Assembly (NCBI GenBank): GCA_963762075.1
Contig: CAVXJC010000006.1
Location: 434,001 to 498,000 of the forward strand
Origin: JAOUEA01 sp963762075
GTDB taxonomy: Bacteria > Actinomycetota > UBA4738 > HRBIN12
Direction of reading: 5' to 3'
DNA length: 64,000 bases
Positions 1 to 9,373 of this stretch are shown piece after piece. The position numbers and the translations under genes were made by a program. Below the pieces are notes generated by a model. That model was not told the DNA's origin. It worked only from the letters and a program-made list of their open reading frames with translations, and did no database searches. Within the stretch, counting starts at the first letter, position 1. Every line of letters begins with the position of its first letter.

Positions 1-68
1 CGACCAACCGGGAGTCGCACCACATGCGTAAGACATATGAGGACGCGAGGCGCAGAAGGAGGCACGCG

Positions 69-1889
69 ATGCGAAGGACCCGCCGGATCATGCCCATCGC
101 GCTGGTGCTGGGAGCGATCACAGCGCTTGCGATCACCGGAGGTGCGATCGCCCAGGACGCCACTCCGACAACGACTGACGAGAAGGTGACCCTGAACGTC
201 GGGGTCGACTCCGACGTCACGAGCTTGAACCCCTACAACCTGTGCTGCGGGCCGGACTACGAGTACCTGAGCTTGGTCTACGACATCGCGTTCAGCTTCG
301 ACAACGACACCCTCGCGGCTGCCCCGCGCCTGGTGAAGGCGTGGACGGCGAACGAAGACTCCACCGAGTGGACCATGGAGATCGAGAGCGACGCGACCTG
401 GCACGACGGCCAGCCTGTGACCGCCGAGGACGTCGCCTTCTCGTTCTCGCTGGTGGCTGACAACGCCATGCCGTTCTACAAGGACTATCTCCCGTTCAGC
501 CCGACCTTCGAAGTGATCGATGACACGCACGTGCTGTGGACGGCGGAGGAGCCGACCTTCGCGCCGAACGTGCCGGCGTACATCCCGATCGTGCCGGAGC
601 ACATCTGGGGCAAGTTCGTCACCGATGACCCCGTCGAGACGAAGAAGGCTGTGAAGGTCTTCGCCAACGACGAGCCGATCGGCTCGGGTCCCTTCACGAT
701 GGCCGAGTACAAGAAGGGCCAGTTCATGCGCCTCGAGGTGAACCCCGATTACTGGGGCGGACAGCCTGCCTCGATCGACGAGGTCGTGTTCACCGTCTTC
801 GGGAACCAGGAGACGATGACACAGGCGCTCAAGGCGGGTGAGATCGACTACGCCTGGGGCCTCAAGCCCGGTCTCTTCAACTCCCTCGAGGGTGAACCGA
901 ACATCGCGACCCGAGCGGGTGACGGCGGATGCTGGGGCAACATCGCATGGAACTTCGGCGGGCAAGGCCCGAAGGCAACCGCCGATCCGACCATCCACGA
1001 CACGGCGTTCCGTCAGGCCGTGTCCATGTCGATCGATCGTCAAGAGATCGTCGATAAGGTCTATCAAGGCACCGCTTCGATCGGATACAGCATCCTCATG
1101 CCCGGATCAAACGGCTCCTGGGTTACCGATATCCCCGAAGAGCTGCAGTTCAACTACGACCCGGCCGCGGCGAACACGATGCTCGATGAAGCCGGGTATA
1201 CCGACACCGACGGAGACGGTATCCGCAACGGGACCGACGGCGAGAACCTCAACCTCGAGCTCCTGGTGATCTCCGACGTGACCGGCTCTGTCGACACGGG
1301 CAAACTACTGGAGGGCTATCTGGCCGACGTGCAGATCGACTCGTTCCAGACGACGGTCGACACGAACAAGGCATATGACCTGTGGTACACGGGCGAGTGG
1401 GACGCGTACGTGTGGGACTGGTGCCCGGATCCCGACCCCGACTTCATGCTCTCGGTGTTCACCACCGATCAGTGCCTCGGTTGGAGTGACGGCTGTTATT
1501 CCAACCCCGAGTTCGACAGGCTCTACGAGCTGCAGCAAACGCAACTCGACCGGGCCGACCGCAAGGCCACGATCGACGAGATGCAGCTCATGATCGCGGA
1601 AGAGGTCCCGGTCATGGTGCTCAATTATTGGAGCGACCTCTCGGCCTACCGAACGGACAAGTTCGACCCTGAGTCGTGGGTCCCGTCGCCCAACAACGAG
1701 GTTGGCCTGTACCTGTTCGGATGGACCAACGACACCTACATGAACCTCAGGTTGCGCTCCGATGCCGTGACCGAGACCGCTTCGCCGGGCGTGCCGGCGT
1801 GGATCTGGATCGCGGGGGTTGCCGCGATCGTCGTGATCGGGGCAGGAGTCGCCATGGCGCGTCGCCGTGGCAGCGAGGACGAAGCGTAG
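69..1889 (+). CDS. ABC transporter substrate-binding protein, family 5 (peptide/oligosaccharide), C-terminally anchored
   Basis: Extracytoplasmic solute receptor of a Dpp/Opp-type importer, about 606 residues. The first 29 or so residues form a Sec signal peptide (twin-Arg-rich n-region, hydrophobic core, cleavage after AIA). The body carries family-5 features such as the segment with DATWHDGQPVTAEDV. Near residue 380 there is a DTDGDG calcium-type loop. The last 32 residues are a transmembrane helix followed by RRR, so the protein is probably tethered at its C-terminus. There is no lipobox cysteine. I chose the ATG at 69 rather than the ATG at 24 because an AGAAGGAGG ribosome-binding site lies at 54-62. 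It is the first gene of a five-gene importer operon. The substrate cannot be told from sequence: peptides, nickel or oligosaccharides are all possible. Confidence 0.88.
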   Translation: MRRTRRIMPIALVLGAITALAITGGAIAQDATPTTTDEKVTLNVGVDSDVTSLNPYNLCCGPDYEYLSLVYDIAFSFDNDTLAAAPRLVKAWTANEDSTEWTMEIESDATWHDGQPVTAEDVAFSFSLVADNAMPFYKDYLPFSPTFEVIDDTHVLWTAEEPTFAPNVPAYIPIVPEHIWGKFVTDDPVETKKAVKVFANDEPIGSGPFTMAEYKKGQFMRLEVNPDYWGGQPASIDEVVFTVFGNQETMTQALKAGEIDYAWGLKPGLFNSLEGEPNIATRAGDGGCWGNIAWNFGGQGPKATADPTIHDTAFRQAVSMSIDRQEIVDKVYQGTASIGYSILMPGSNGSWVTDIPEELQFNYDPAAANTMLDEAGYTDTDGDGIRNGTDGENLNLELLVISDVTGSVDTGKLLEGYLADVQIDSFQTTVDTNKAYDLWYTGEWDAYVWDWCPDPDPDFMLSVFTTDQCLGWSDGCYSNPEFDRLYELQQTQLDRADRKATIDEMQLMIAEEVPVMVLNYWSDLSAYRTDKFDPESWVPSPNNEVGLYLFGWTNDTYMNLRLRSDAVTETASPGVPAWIWIAGVAAIVVIGAGVAMARRRGSEDEA

Positions 1890-1930
1890 GCGAACGCTGG
1901 CACGACCGAGGCTGAGAGGCGGACGGCGGA

Positions 1931-2932
1931 GTGGGAGCGCAGGGCTACCTCGCGCGCAGGGTGCTCTACGCGCTCCTCACTCTGCTGTTCGTCCTCGTGG
2001 CGAACTTCATGCTGTTCCGGGTCATGCCGAGCGACCCAGTCACGCTGGTCACTCGTACCCTTCGCCTCTCGGAGGCCGACCAGCAAGATCTGCGCGAGAG
2101 TTTGGGGCTCTGCGTGCCGCCCGAGGGCGAGAACAAGTGCTCGATCGTCGGCCAGCTCGCGACCCTGCCGACGTATATGAGAGAAACCCTTACCGGAAAC
2201 CTCGGCCGATCGCTCCGGTCGGCGAGACCGGTCGTCGATGAGATCTCCAGCGCTCTATGGCCAACGATCCTCTTGGTGGGTCTCGGCACGATCTTCTCGA
2301 CGACATTCGGCGTGCTGATCGGCATCAAGGGCGGGTGGCGACGCGGAAGCTCGTTCGACACCAGCTCGCTGTACAGCTCACTCGTCTTCTACTCGATGCC
2401 CGAGGGCTGGCTCGGCATGATCTTGATCCTGCTCTTCGTCGGCACCCTTGGTTGGTTCCCGTCCGGCGGCTACCAGTCCTCCGCAGGCCTTACGGGCTTC
2501 GCGCATGTGATCGACGTGGCGAATCACCTCTTCTTGCCCTGCCTGACGCTCACGCTGGGCTACATCGGCGAGTACGCGATCATCATGCGCTCGTCACTCC
2601 TCGAGGTCATGAACGACGACTTCGTGCAGACGGCACGAGCCAAGGGCGTGCAGGATCGGCTCGTGCGGCGACGCCATGCGGTTCCCAACGCCTTCCTACC
2701 GACCTTCACGTTGATCTTCTTGAGCTTCGGCTTCGTGCTGGGAGGCTCGATCATCGTCGAGACGGTCTTCTCGTGGCCGGGCATCGGGCGGTTGACGTAC
2801 GACGCGATCCAGGAACTCGACTACCCCATCATCCAAGGGGTGTTCCTCCTCGCGAGCGCCACAGTGATCGTGTTCAACTTGATCGCCGACATCACCTACG
2901 CGTACCTTGACCCGAGGATCAGGACGGCCTGA
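1931..2932 (+). CDS. ABC transporter permease, DppB/OppB type
   Basis: First membrane subunit of the importer. It is 333 residues long with an N-terminal helix and the typical FRVMPSDP signature right after it, followed by about five more membrane helices. The EAA-loop that contacts the ATPase is visible around residues 225-250 (DFVQTARAKG). The start is a GTG at 1931, 41 nt after the binding-protein stop. The downstream permease begins 1 nt after this stop codon, so the two are almost certainly translationally coupled. The family is clear; only the transported substrate is unknown. Confidence 0.9.
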   Translation: MGAQGYLARRVLYALLTLLFVLVANFMLFRVMPSDPVTLVTRTLRLSEADQQDLRESLGLCVPPEGENKCSIVGQLATLPTYMRETLTGNLGRSLRSARPVVDEISSALWPTILLVGLGTIFSTTFGVLIGIKGGWRRGSSFDTSSLYSSLVFYSMPEGWLGMILILLFVGTLGWFPSGGYQSSAGLTGFAHVIDVANHLFLPCLTLTLGYIGEYAIIMRSSLLEVMNDDFVQTARAKGVQDRLVRRRHAVPNAFLPTFTLIFLSFGFVLGGSIIVETVFSWPGIGRLTYDAIQELDYPIIQGVFLLASATVIVFNLIADITYAYLDPRIRTA

Positions 2933-2933
2933 C

Positions 2934-3866
2934 GTGGCGACGCTCGAGAACCTCACGCCTCCGCCGGTGGAGGCGCCCCGCAGTCCCCGCCAGGTCACAT
3001 GGACGAGGCGCCGCAGGGCGATGGCCGCGTACTGGCGCATGTACCGCCGGAACGCCCAAGGCATGGTGGGACTCGCGATCTTGTCGATCTTCGTGCTGCT
3101 CGCGATCTTCGGACCGGCGCTGGTCGACGAGGCGCAGCTCGATGCCGCGACCGCAGACGGGCCGATCTTCGCTCCACCTTCGGCCGAGTATCCGCTCGGC
3201 ACCGACAACTTCGGACGACCGGTGCTCGGGCTCGTGATCATGGGAACCCGTATCTCGTTGCTGGTGGGATTGACCGCCACGATCGGCGCCATGCTCATCG
3301 GTGCGACGGTCGGTATCGCCGCGGGATACGCGGGCGGCAAGATCGACACGGTCCTGAACTTCATCACGAACTGGTTCCTGGTCCTCCCGTGGATCGTGCT
3401 GGCGATCGTGCTCGCATCGCTATGGGGACCGAGCCTGCTCACGATCATCTTCGTGATCGCGGTGACGTCATGGGCAGGCACGGCCCGGCTCGTGCGCGCG
3501 CAAGCGCTCACGGTGAGGGAACGTACGTACGTGGAACGTTCCCGCGCCCTCGGTTCTGGCCATTGGCATCTGGTGAGCCGGCACATCCTGCCCAACGTGT
3601 TCCCGGTGCTGTTCGCGAACACGGTGCTCACCGTGGCGCTGTCAATCCTGTCCGAGACCACGCTGTCGCTGCTGGGGCTCGGCGACCCCAACTCGTTGTC
3701 GTGGGGCCGCATCATCGAGGAGGCCTTCAACGCAGGCGCGCTCACCGCGGGGTGGTGGTGGTGGTTGATCCCACCGGGCGTCGCGATCGTCCTCGTGACA
3801 CTCTCGTTCACGATGTGCGGCTACGCCCTCGACGAGATCTTGAACCCGAAGCTCAGGGACCGATGA
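2934..3866 (+). CDS. ABC transporter permease, DppC/OppC type
   Basis: Second membrane subunit, about 310 residues. It has the long cytoplasmic N-terminus with RRNAQGMVGL before helix 1, the periplasmic-side motif PLGTDNFGR, and an EAA-loop near residues 200-220 (YVERSRALGS). These are hallmarks of DppC. The likely start is the GTG at 2934, one base after the stop of the partner permease; an upstream in-frame start at 2907 would overlap that gene by 26 nt and is less likely. The stop overlaps the ATG of the following ATPase in an ATGA arrangement. Confidence 0.9.
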   Translation: MATLENLTPPPVEAPRSPRQVTWTRRRRAMAAYWRMYRRNAQGMVGLAILSIFVLLAIFGPALVDEAQLDAATADGPIFAPPSAEYPLGTDNFGRPVLGLVIMGTRISLLVGLTATIGAMLIGATVGIAAGYAGGKIDTVLNFITNWFLVLPWIVLAIVLASLWGPSLLTIIFVIAVTSWAGTARLVRAQALTVRERTYVERSRALGSGHWHLVSRHILPNVFPVLFANTVLTVALSILSETTLSLLGLGDPNSLSWGRIIEEAFNAGALTAGWWWWLIPPGVAIVLVTLSFTMCGYALDEILNPKLRDR

Positions 3867-4849
3867 GCGTCCTCAGCCTGCGGGACCTCCGGGTCACCTA
3901 TCACACGTCAGAAGGTGGGGTGCCCGCCGTCCGCGGGGTGAGCATGGAGCTCGCCAAGGGAGAGGTGCTCGGGCTCGCTGGCGAGTCAGGCTGTGGCAAG
4001 TCGACGATCGCGGGTGCGATCCTTCGGCTCCTGCCTCCGAAGACGAAGGTCGAGGGTCAGATCCTGCTCGAACAAGAGGACGTGCTCGCCCTCAGCCCCG
4101 GAAGGCTGCGAGCCGTGCGATGGGCGGGAGCCTCGATCGTGTTCCAAGGAGCGATGCACGCGCTGAACCCGGTGCAGAGGGTCGGGGACCAGATCGCCGA
4201 GGCGATCATCGTGCACCGCCAAGCCGGCGAGAAGGAAGCCAAGGTCCGCGTCGGGTCGTTGCTCGAGCAAGTGGGACTGCCGGCTCGGCGCATGCAGGAC
4301 TATCCACACGAGCTCTCCGGCGGCCAGAAACAGCGCGTCATGATCGCGATGGCGCTCGCGTGTTCCCCGTCGTTGATCATCGCCGACGAGCCGACGACCG
4401 CTCTCGACGTGATGGTGCAGGCCCAGGTGCTCAGGCTCATGAAAGAGCTCCAACGCGACCTCGGCCTCTCGATGATCTTCATCACTCACGACCTCTCGGT
4501 GCTCGTGGAAACCTCGGACCGCCTCGCGATCATGTACGCGGGCAAGATCATCGAGGAAGGCCCGGCCGAACTGGTCTTCAAAACTCCCCAGCACCCGTAC
4601 ACCGAGGCGCTCGCGGCCGCATTCCCGGAGATCGGAGACGATCGGTTCCGTGGAAAGCCGATGGGCCTCGGCGGGGACCCTCCAGACCCGGCCAACGTGC
4701 CGTCGGGATGCTCGTTCCACCCTCGGTGCCCGAAGGTGTTCGACGACTGTCCGACTGTGGTGCCCGAGCTCTACCCCGCCGGCGAGGGACGCCTCGCCGC
4801 ATGCTTGCTGGTGCCCGCGGCCAAGACCCAGAGCGGAGCAAGGTCGTGA
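3863..4849 (+). CDS. ABC transporter ATP-binding protein, DppD/OppD type
   Basis: Cytoplasmic ATPase powering the importer, 328 residues. Walker A GESGCGKST is near residue 40, the signature LSGGQKQR near 152, Walker B LIIADEP near 171 and the switch His in FITHD near 205. The C-terminal oligopeptide-transporter extension with GCSFHPRCP is present; in this family that extension often holds a cysteine-rich or Fe-S site. The ATG overlaps the previous stop (ATGA). It pairs with the next ATPase to make the heterodimeric motor usual for Dpp/Opp systems. Confidence 0.92.
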   Translation: MSVLSLRDLRVTYHTSEGGVPAVRGVSMELAKGEVLGLAGESGCGKSTIAGAILRLLPPKTKVEGQILLEQEDVLALSPGRLRAVRWAGASIVFQGAMHALNPVQRVGDQIAEAIIVHRQAGEKEAKVRVGSLLEQVGLPARRMQDYPHELSGGQKQRVMIAMALACSPSLIIADEPTTALDVMVQAQVLRLMKELQRDLGLSMIFITHDLSVLVETSDRLAIMYAGKIIEEGPAELVFKTPQHPYTEALAAAFPEIGDDRFRGKPMGLGGDPPDPANVPSGCSFHPRCPKVFDDCPTVVPELYPAGEGRLAACLLVPAAKTQSGARS

Positions 4850-5922
4850 GCACGACCGAGGTTCCAGTCACGCAGCCTTCAGTGCCCGAACGGGAAACAG
4901 TGATCGAGGTTCGCGACCTTCGAGTCACGTTCCAGGGTCGCGTCGGGGTGCTCGAGGGCCTGCGAGGCAAGAAGGGAACGTTGTCGAAAGCGGTCGACGG
5001 CGTCTCGTTCGAGCTCCGTCGAGGAGAGGTCATGGCACTCGCCGGGGAATCCGGATGCGGCAAGACCACCACCGCTCGGGCGATCATGGGGCTGCAGCCG
5101 GTCAACGGCGGCGCGATCTTCTACGAGGGCAACCCGCTGCCACGAAACCTCAAGCCGTATCGGCGCAAGGTCCAGATGGTATTCCAGGATCCGTCCGGCA
5201 CGCTGAACCCTCGGCAGACCGTCTACGAGATCATCGCCGAGGGGCTTCGCATCCACAGCATCCACAGGGGTCCGAACGGTGAGCCCGAGGAGCAGCTCGT
5301 CGCGCAGGCGCTGTCGCGCGCAGGGCTACGGCCGCCCGAACGGTTCTTCCTGCGATATCCGCACGAGCTCTCGGGTGGACAGCGGCAACGCGTGGTGATC
5401 GCGGGGGCCCTCGTACTCGAACCCGAAGTGATCGTGGCCGACGAGCCTGTGTCGAACCTCGACGCTTCGGTCCGAGGAGAGATCCTGCAGCTCCTGATGA
5501 AGCTCCGCGACGAGCTGCAGCTCACCATCATCATCGTGACGCACGACCTGGGGCTCGCGTGGACGGTCGCCGACCGGGTGGCGATCATGTACCTCGGCCG
5601 CATCGTGGAGATCGGTCCGGCCGAAGATGTGTTGTTGAGGCCGGAGCATCCGTACACCAAGGCGCTCCTCGACGTCGTGCCCGAGGCCGGGGGTCTCGAT
5701 CGCCCGATCCTCACCGGCGAGCCGCCCGACCCGACGCGCATCCCCGCCGGGTGCCGCTTCCACCCTCGCTGCCCGGTGGTGGTCTCGGGACGGGCCGCCG
5801 AGCTCGGCATCGAATCTCAGTGCAAAGGGGAGGATCTGGCCCTGCGGGAGCTGGCTCCTGAGCACGAGGCCGCGTGCTACGAGGCGTTCATCCGGAACGA
5901 GGGCGGCGTCGCGCCCGCCTGA
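4846..5922 (+). CDS. ABC transporter ATP-binding protein, DppF/OppF type
   Basis: Second ATPase of the importer, 358 residues from a GTG that overlaps the stop of its partner. Walker A GESGCGKTT is near residue 70, then MVFQDPSGTLNPRQTV, LSGGQRQR near 175, Walker B VIVADEP near 196 and VTHDLGLAW. The C-terminal family extension has CRFHPRCP. There is an insertion before Walker A (a loop rich in Arg and Gly), also seen in the paralogue at 44.4-45.5 kb. It is the last gene of the operon; the next gene lies on the opposite strand and converges on it with a 3-nt gap. Confidence 0.92.
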   Translation: MSTTEVPVTQPSVPERETVIEVRDLRVTFQGRVGVLEGLRGKKGTLSKAVDGVSFELRRGEVMALAGESGCGKTTTARAIMGLQPVNGGAIFYEGNPLPRNLKPYRRKVQMVFQDPSGTLNPRQTVYEIIAEGLRIHSIHRGPNGEPEEQLVAQALSRAGLRPPERFFLRYPHELSGGQRQRVVIAGALVLEPEVIVADEPVSNLDASVRGEILQLLMKLRDELQLTIIIVTHDLGLAWTVADRVAIMYLGRIVEIGPAEDVLLRPEHPYTKALLDVVPEAGGLDRPILTGEPPDPTRIPAGCRFHPRCPVVVSGRAAELGIESQCKGEDLALRELAPEHEAACYEAFIRNEGGVAPA

Positions 5923-5925
5923 CCT

Positions 5926-6633
5926 TCAGCTTCCCGAGGCGTCGACCGGCACCGTCGGGGCCTCATCGACGTCAGGGTTCGACGCGTCGCTCCCCTTGAG
6001 CACCCCGAGTATCGCCTCCATCTCGGAATCGGAGACCCTGGCGTCGCGGACCGATCCTCCGCTGCTGGTCGCGCGCACGGTCGCGAGCAGGGTGCGAAGG
6101 TTCGATTCGGCCATCTCGGCCCTCGCTTCGAGTTCACGTACCTTCTCGACCAGCGCTCGGGCTCTCCCCTCGGCTTCCTCGCGCGCCTGCCGCGATGCGC
6201 TCGTTTCCTCGCGAGCGTTGCGCAGTGCTGCTCGCATCTCGGCCGCTTCGCGCCCGAGATCCACGAGCCGATCGACGACCGCTCGGCCGAAGTCGGAGTA
6301 GCGGGCGGCACCCGACGATGCACCGGCCTCCGAACCCGCTGTCTGCCGAGCCTGCCTGGCCCTGCGAGGTCGGCGCCCGATCGATTCCTTCTCGTCGGCG
6401 TCGACGCGATCGGTACGCAACAACCTGTACGAACCCTGCGCCGGCTCGAGACGTTTGCGGGCGATCAGGGCACGCACCGCCCGTGCTGTGGACAACGGAT
6501 CCGGGAAGCCCAGCTCGCGTCCGACCTCCGCGGGCGTCACGCGCATCACCTCCCCGACCTCGGTCCGGTCGGCGACCGCAGCCAGGAAGGCGTTCACCCG
6601 ATCAAGGCTCTGCTCGTTCACGACCGCCATCAT
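5926..6633 (-). CDS. Uncharacterised protein, winged-helix-like N-terminus and long coiled coil
   Basis: No recognised family. It is about 235 residues from one of two adjacent ATGs (6633 or 6630). Residues 1-60 read like a helix-turn-helix or winged-helix fold (VGEVMRVTPAEVGRELGF, then STARAVRALIARKRLEP), in which VTPAEVGRELG could be the recognition helix region. A basic linker (RRPRRARQAR) follows, then a heptad-rich Ala/Arg/Glu coiled coil of about 80 residues and an acidic tail. It could be a DNA-binding protein that oligomerises through the coil. It is divergent from the CoA-transferase gene, with 79 nt between the starts. Confidence 0.55.
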   Translation of the reverse strand: MMAVVNEQSLDRVNAFLAAVADRTEVGEVMRVTPAEVGRELGFPDPLSTARAVRALIARKRLEPAQGSYRLLRTDRVDADEKESIGRRPRRARQARQTAGSEAGASSGAARYSDFGRAVVDRLVDLGREAAEMRAALRNAREETSASRQAREEAEGRARALVEKVRELEARAEMAESNLRTLLATVRATSSGGSVRDARVSDSEMEAILGVLKGSDASNPDVDEAPTVPVDASGS

Positions 6634-6712
6634 GCCCGAGATGGCCTCGCCAGACCAGTCGCGCCCAGCCACAACCCCGTCTGACCCGAGGCCGGTAGTC
6701 TTGCGACACACG

Positions 6713-7882
6713 ATGGGCGATTGGGGCACAGGGCCGAGCGCGCCGCCTCCCGCGCCTCTGGCCGGACTGCGGGTGATCGACCTGTCGCGCGTACTGGCCG
6801 GCCCGTTGGCAACACAGACGCTCGGCGACCTCGGCGCAGATGTGATCAAGGTCGAGCGCCCCGGCGATGGCGACGACACGCGCCATTGGGGCCCACCGTT
6901 CGTGGGTGAGGACGCGGCCTACTTCCTGTCGCTCAACCGGAACAAGCGCTCGGTCACGGTCGACCTCAAGACCTCGGACGGGGTCGACGCGGTGCGGCGT
7001 CTGGCCGGCGAAGCCGATGTCGTGATCGAGAACTTCCGGCCGGGATTGATGCGCGATCTGGGGCTCGGACTTGACGACCTTCGTGCGGCGAACCCACGCC
7101 TCGTCACATGCTCTCTGACCGCCTTCGGAGACGAGGCGCCCGAGGCCGCCGCGCGTCCCGGGTACGACATCATCGTGCAGGCCCTCAGCGGCCTGATGAG
7201 CGTGACCGGCGAACCAGACGGGGAACCGGTGAAAGCCGGGGTCGCACTGCTCGACGTGGTGACCGGCCTGCAGGCCACGATCGGCATCTTGGCTGCAATC
7301 ATCGAACGGTCGACGACGGGGCTCGGGCGACACGTCAGCGTGTCGCTGTTCGACGCGAGCGTGGCGGCCATGGTGAACCAGGCATCGAACGCCCTGATCG
7401 GGGGGCTGGTGCCATCGGCTCTCGGCACCGCGCACCCCAACATCGTGCCCTATCAGGCTTTCCACGCATCCGATCGGCCGTTCATCGTCGCAGCCGGCAA
7501 CGACCGATTGTTCCGGCGCATGTGCGATGTGACCGGCCACGCCGAGTGGGCGGACGACGAGCGATTCGTCACGAACCAGGCTCGGGTCGTGAACCGCGAG
7601 TCGCTGGTGTCGATGCTCTCCGCGGTGCTCGCAACCCGGCCGGCGGCCGAATGGCTCGCAGCACTCGAGGCGGCCTCGGTGCCGTGCTCGCCGATTCGCA
7701 CGATGCAGGAGGTCTTCGCTTCCCCCGAAGGTTCAGCGCTCGTCGATGAGGTCATCGACCCCGGCCGCGGCGGCGAGCTCCGACTGGTTGCGAACCCGCT
7801 ACGCTTCGACGGCGATCGGCTGCCGACGAGATCGGCGCCTCCCGTCCTCGGCGCCGACAACGAGGCAGTGCTCGGACCGTGA
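6713..7882 (+). CDS. CaiB/BaiF family (class III) CoA transferase
   Basis: Moves CoA between carboxylic acids, as formyl-CoA and carnitinyl-CoA transferases do. The protein is 389 residues, normal for the family. The N-terminal signature GLRVIDLSRVLAGP is present, with GADVIKVERPGDGDD and YDIIVQALSG, where the Asp of YDII fits the catalytic aspartate that forms the acyl-enzyme anhydride. The chosen ATG at 6713 puts the family N-terminus about 14 residues in. The stop overlaps the GTG of the following methyltransferase by 4 nt, so the two are an operon. The acyl substrate is unknown. Confidence 0.88.
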   Translation: MGDWGTGPSAPPPAPLAGLRVIDLSRVLAGPLATQTLGDLGADVIKVERPGDGDDTRHWGPPFVGEDAAYFLSLNRNKRSVTVDLKTSDGVDAVRRLAGEADVVIENFRPGLMRDLGLGLDDLRAANPRLVTCSLTAFGDEAPEAAARPGYDIIVQALSGLMSVTGEPDGEPVKAGVALLDVVTGLQATIGILAAIIERSTTGLGRHVSVSLFDASVAAMVNQASNALIGGLVPSALGTAHPNIVPYQAFHASDRPFIVAAGNDRLFRRMCDVTGHAEWADDERFVTNQARVVNRESLVSMLSAVLATRPAAEWLAALEAASVPCSPIRTMQEVFASPEGSALVDEVIDPGRGGELRLVANPLRFDGDRLPTRSAPPVLGADNEAVLGP

Positions 7883-8733
7883 CCGAGTCCTCGAGGCTGG
7901 GGGATTCCTGGGCCACCGCCTTGGAATCATGGGCGATCCCGCAGAGGATCCTCGACGCCGCGCCGGAATCTCCTTTCGGATTCCCGACCGAGCTGTTCGT
8001 GAGACGCGCCGAGCGAGCGATCGACCACGTCCCAGAGGAACCGACGCCGACCACGGCCAGAGCCCTCGAAGCGCTCGGAGATGGAGGTACCGTGCTCGAC
8101 GTGGGCACCGGGGGCGGCGCCACGTGCTTGCCGCTGGCCGCGCGTTGCACCGGTCTGATCGCCGTCGATACCCAGTCCGACATGCTCGAGGCGGTGACAC
8201 GCATGGTGACGGCACATGGCGTGGCGGTCACGACCGTGCAGGGGCGCTGGCCCGACGTCGCGGCGGAAGCGCCTCCGGCCGACGTCGTCGTGTGCGGACA
8301 CGTTGCCTTCAATGCGCCCGACCTCATGCCGTTCGTCAAGGAGCTCTCCGCCCACGCGCTTCGCCGGGTGGTGATGGAGCTGACCGCACGGCATCCGTTG
8401 TCGTGGATGAACGACCTGTGGCTGCGTTTCCACGACGTCATGAGGCCCCAGCGTCCGAGCGCCGACGATGCGCACGATCTCTGCCGCGCCCTCGGGTTCG
8501 ATGTGGATCGCGACGAGCGAGTCGACACCGAGGACATGGCGGGAAGCGGTTTCGAGCGTCGTGAAGACGCCATCGGGCTCGTGCGCCGCCGGTTGTGCCT
8601 GCCGGCCTCGCGCGACGCCGAGATCGCGCAGGCGCTCGGTCCACGCCTCGTCGAGCGCGACGGTCTCTGGAGGGCGGGCCCGCACGAGCAGCGCGTGGTG
8701 ACCCTTTGGTGGGATACGCAGACGTCCTTCTAA
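7879..8733 (+). CDS. Class I SAM-dependent methyltransferase
   Basis: A 284-residue Rossmann-fold methyltransferase. Motif I is VLDVGTGGGATC around residues 72-83, with an acidic motif II (IAVDTQSDML) and a motif IV region DVVVCGHVAFNA. The first 60 and last 80 residues match nothing I recognise, so the substrate is open. The GTG start overlaps the stop of the CoA transferase, implying co-expression. The 3' end overlaps by 4 nt the end of the convergent gene at 8730-9332. Confidence 0.8.
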   Translation: MTESSRLGDSWATALESWAIPQRILDAAPESPFGFPTELFVRRAERAIDHVPEEPTPTTARALEALGDGGTVLDVGTGGGATCLPLAARCTGLIAVDTQSDMLEAVTRMVTAHGVAVTTVQGRWPDVAAEAPPADVVVCGHVAFNAPDLMPFVKELSAHALRRVVMELTARHPLSWMNDLWLRFHDVMRPQRPSADDAHDLCRALGFDVDRDERVDTEDMAGSGFERREDAIGLVRRRLCLPASRDAEIAQALGPRLVERDGLWRAGPHEQRVVTLWWDTQTSF

Positions 8734-9332
8734 CCTGCGATGGCCGTGAGCACGACCGAGCCGGCCGCACCGTAGGTTCCCTGCCCGCCGTCGGGGATCA
8801 CGCGATCGAAGCTCGCGGTGGCGCCGTCACGGGCGGCTATCACGAGGCGGCCAGCCGGGATCGTCTCGAGGAAGCCGCTCAACTCTTGCGAGCCGGCCGG
8901 ACTCCGGCGTGTCGCCTCGAGGCGGAATCGGAGCTCACCGTCGCGGGCGCTCCCAACAGCCTCAAGGTCGACCCGCTCGGCCTGCACCTGTGCGGTCGGC
9001 TCGTCACAACGCAGCTCGCCTTTCAGGGTCGCCGATCCGGCGCCTTCGATCGGTCCGTCGACCGCCGCGATGCTGATGTCGATCCGCCAGTTGGCCGCGC
9101 AGCGCCCGCCGACGAAGAGGTCGTGGTAGGTGCGGGTGTCGATGCGGACGAGCCAGGTATCTGCGAGTGGTGCCACCGATGAGGTCGTCGGGGCGGCGGC
9201 ATCGGTCGACCGAACGCCGGGATCGTCGACACCCGGCGGGAAGGGGTTCGTGTTCGCCGCGAACACGGCGCCCACAGCCGCGCAGGCGGCGAAGACGACC
9301 GTCCACACCACGATCCTCGTGAAACGTCGCAC
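8730..9332 (-). CDS. Hypothetical membrane-anchored or secreted protein
   Basis: 200 residues, not recognised. Residues 7-27 form a hydrophobic signal anchor (IVVWTVVFAACAAVGAVFAA). There is no clear lipobox, although the AACAA stretch contains one cysteine. A Pro/Thr/Ser-rich linker leads into a domain of about 140 residues rich in beta-strand pattern with two further cysteines (GGRCAANW, LRCDEP) that could form a disulfide. It is likely an extracytoplasmic single-domain protein. It converges on the methyltransferase gene. Confidence 0.6.
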   Translation of the reverse strand: MRRFTRIVVWTVVFAACAAVGAVFAANTNPFPPGVDDPGVRSTDAAAPTTSSVAPLADTWLVRIDTRTYHDLFVGGRCAANWRIDISIAAVDGPIEGAGSATLKGELRCDEPTAQVQAERVDLEAVGSARDGELRFRLEATRRSPAGSQELSGFLETIPAGRLVIAARDGATASFDRVIPDGGQGTYGAAGSVVLTAIAG

Positions 9333-9373
9333 GAACGCGACCCTACCGCGGTGCGGTGGAACCGAGCCGGCGC

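Noticed and set aside
1198..1230. Dockerin or EF-hand module in the binding proteins because of DTDGDG
   Set aside because: A single DxDxDG loop with no second repeat is common in family-5 receptors of this type and is not a dockerin.
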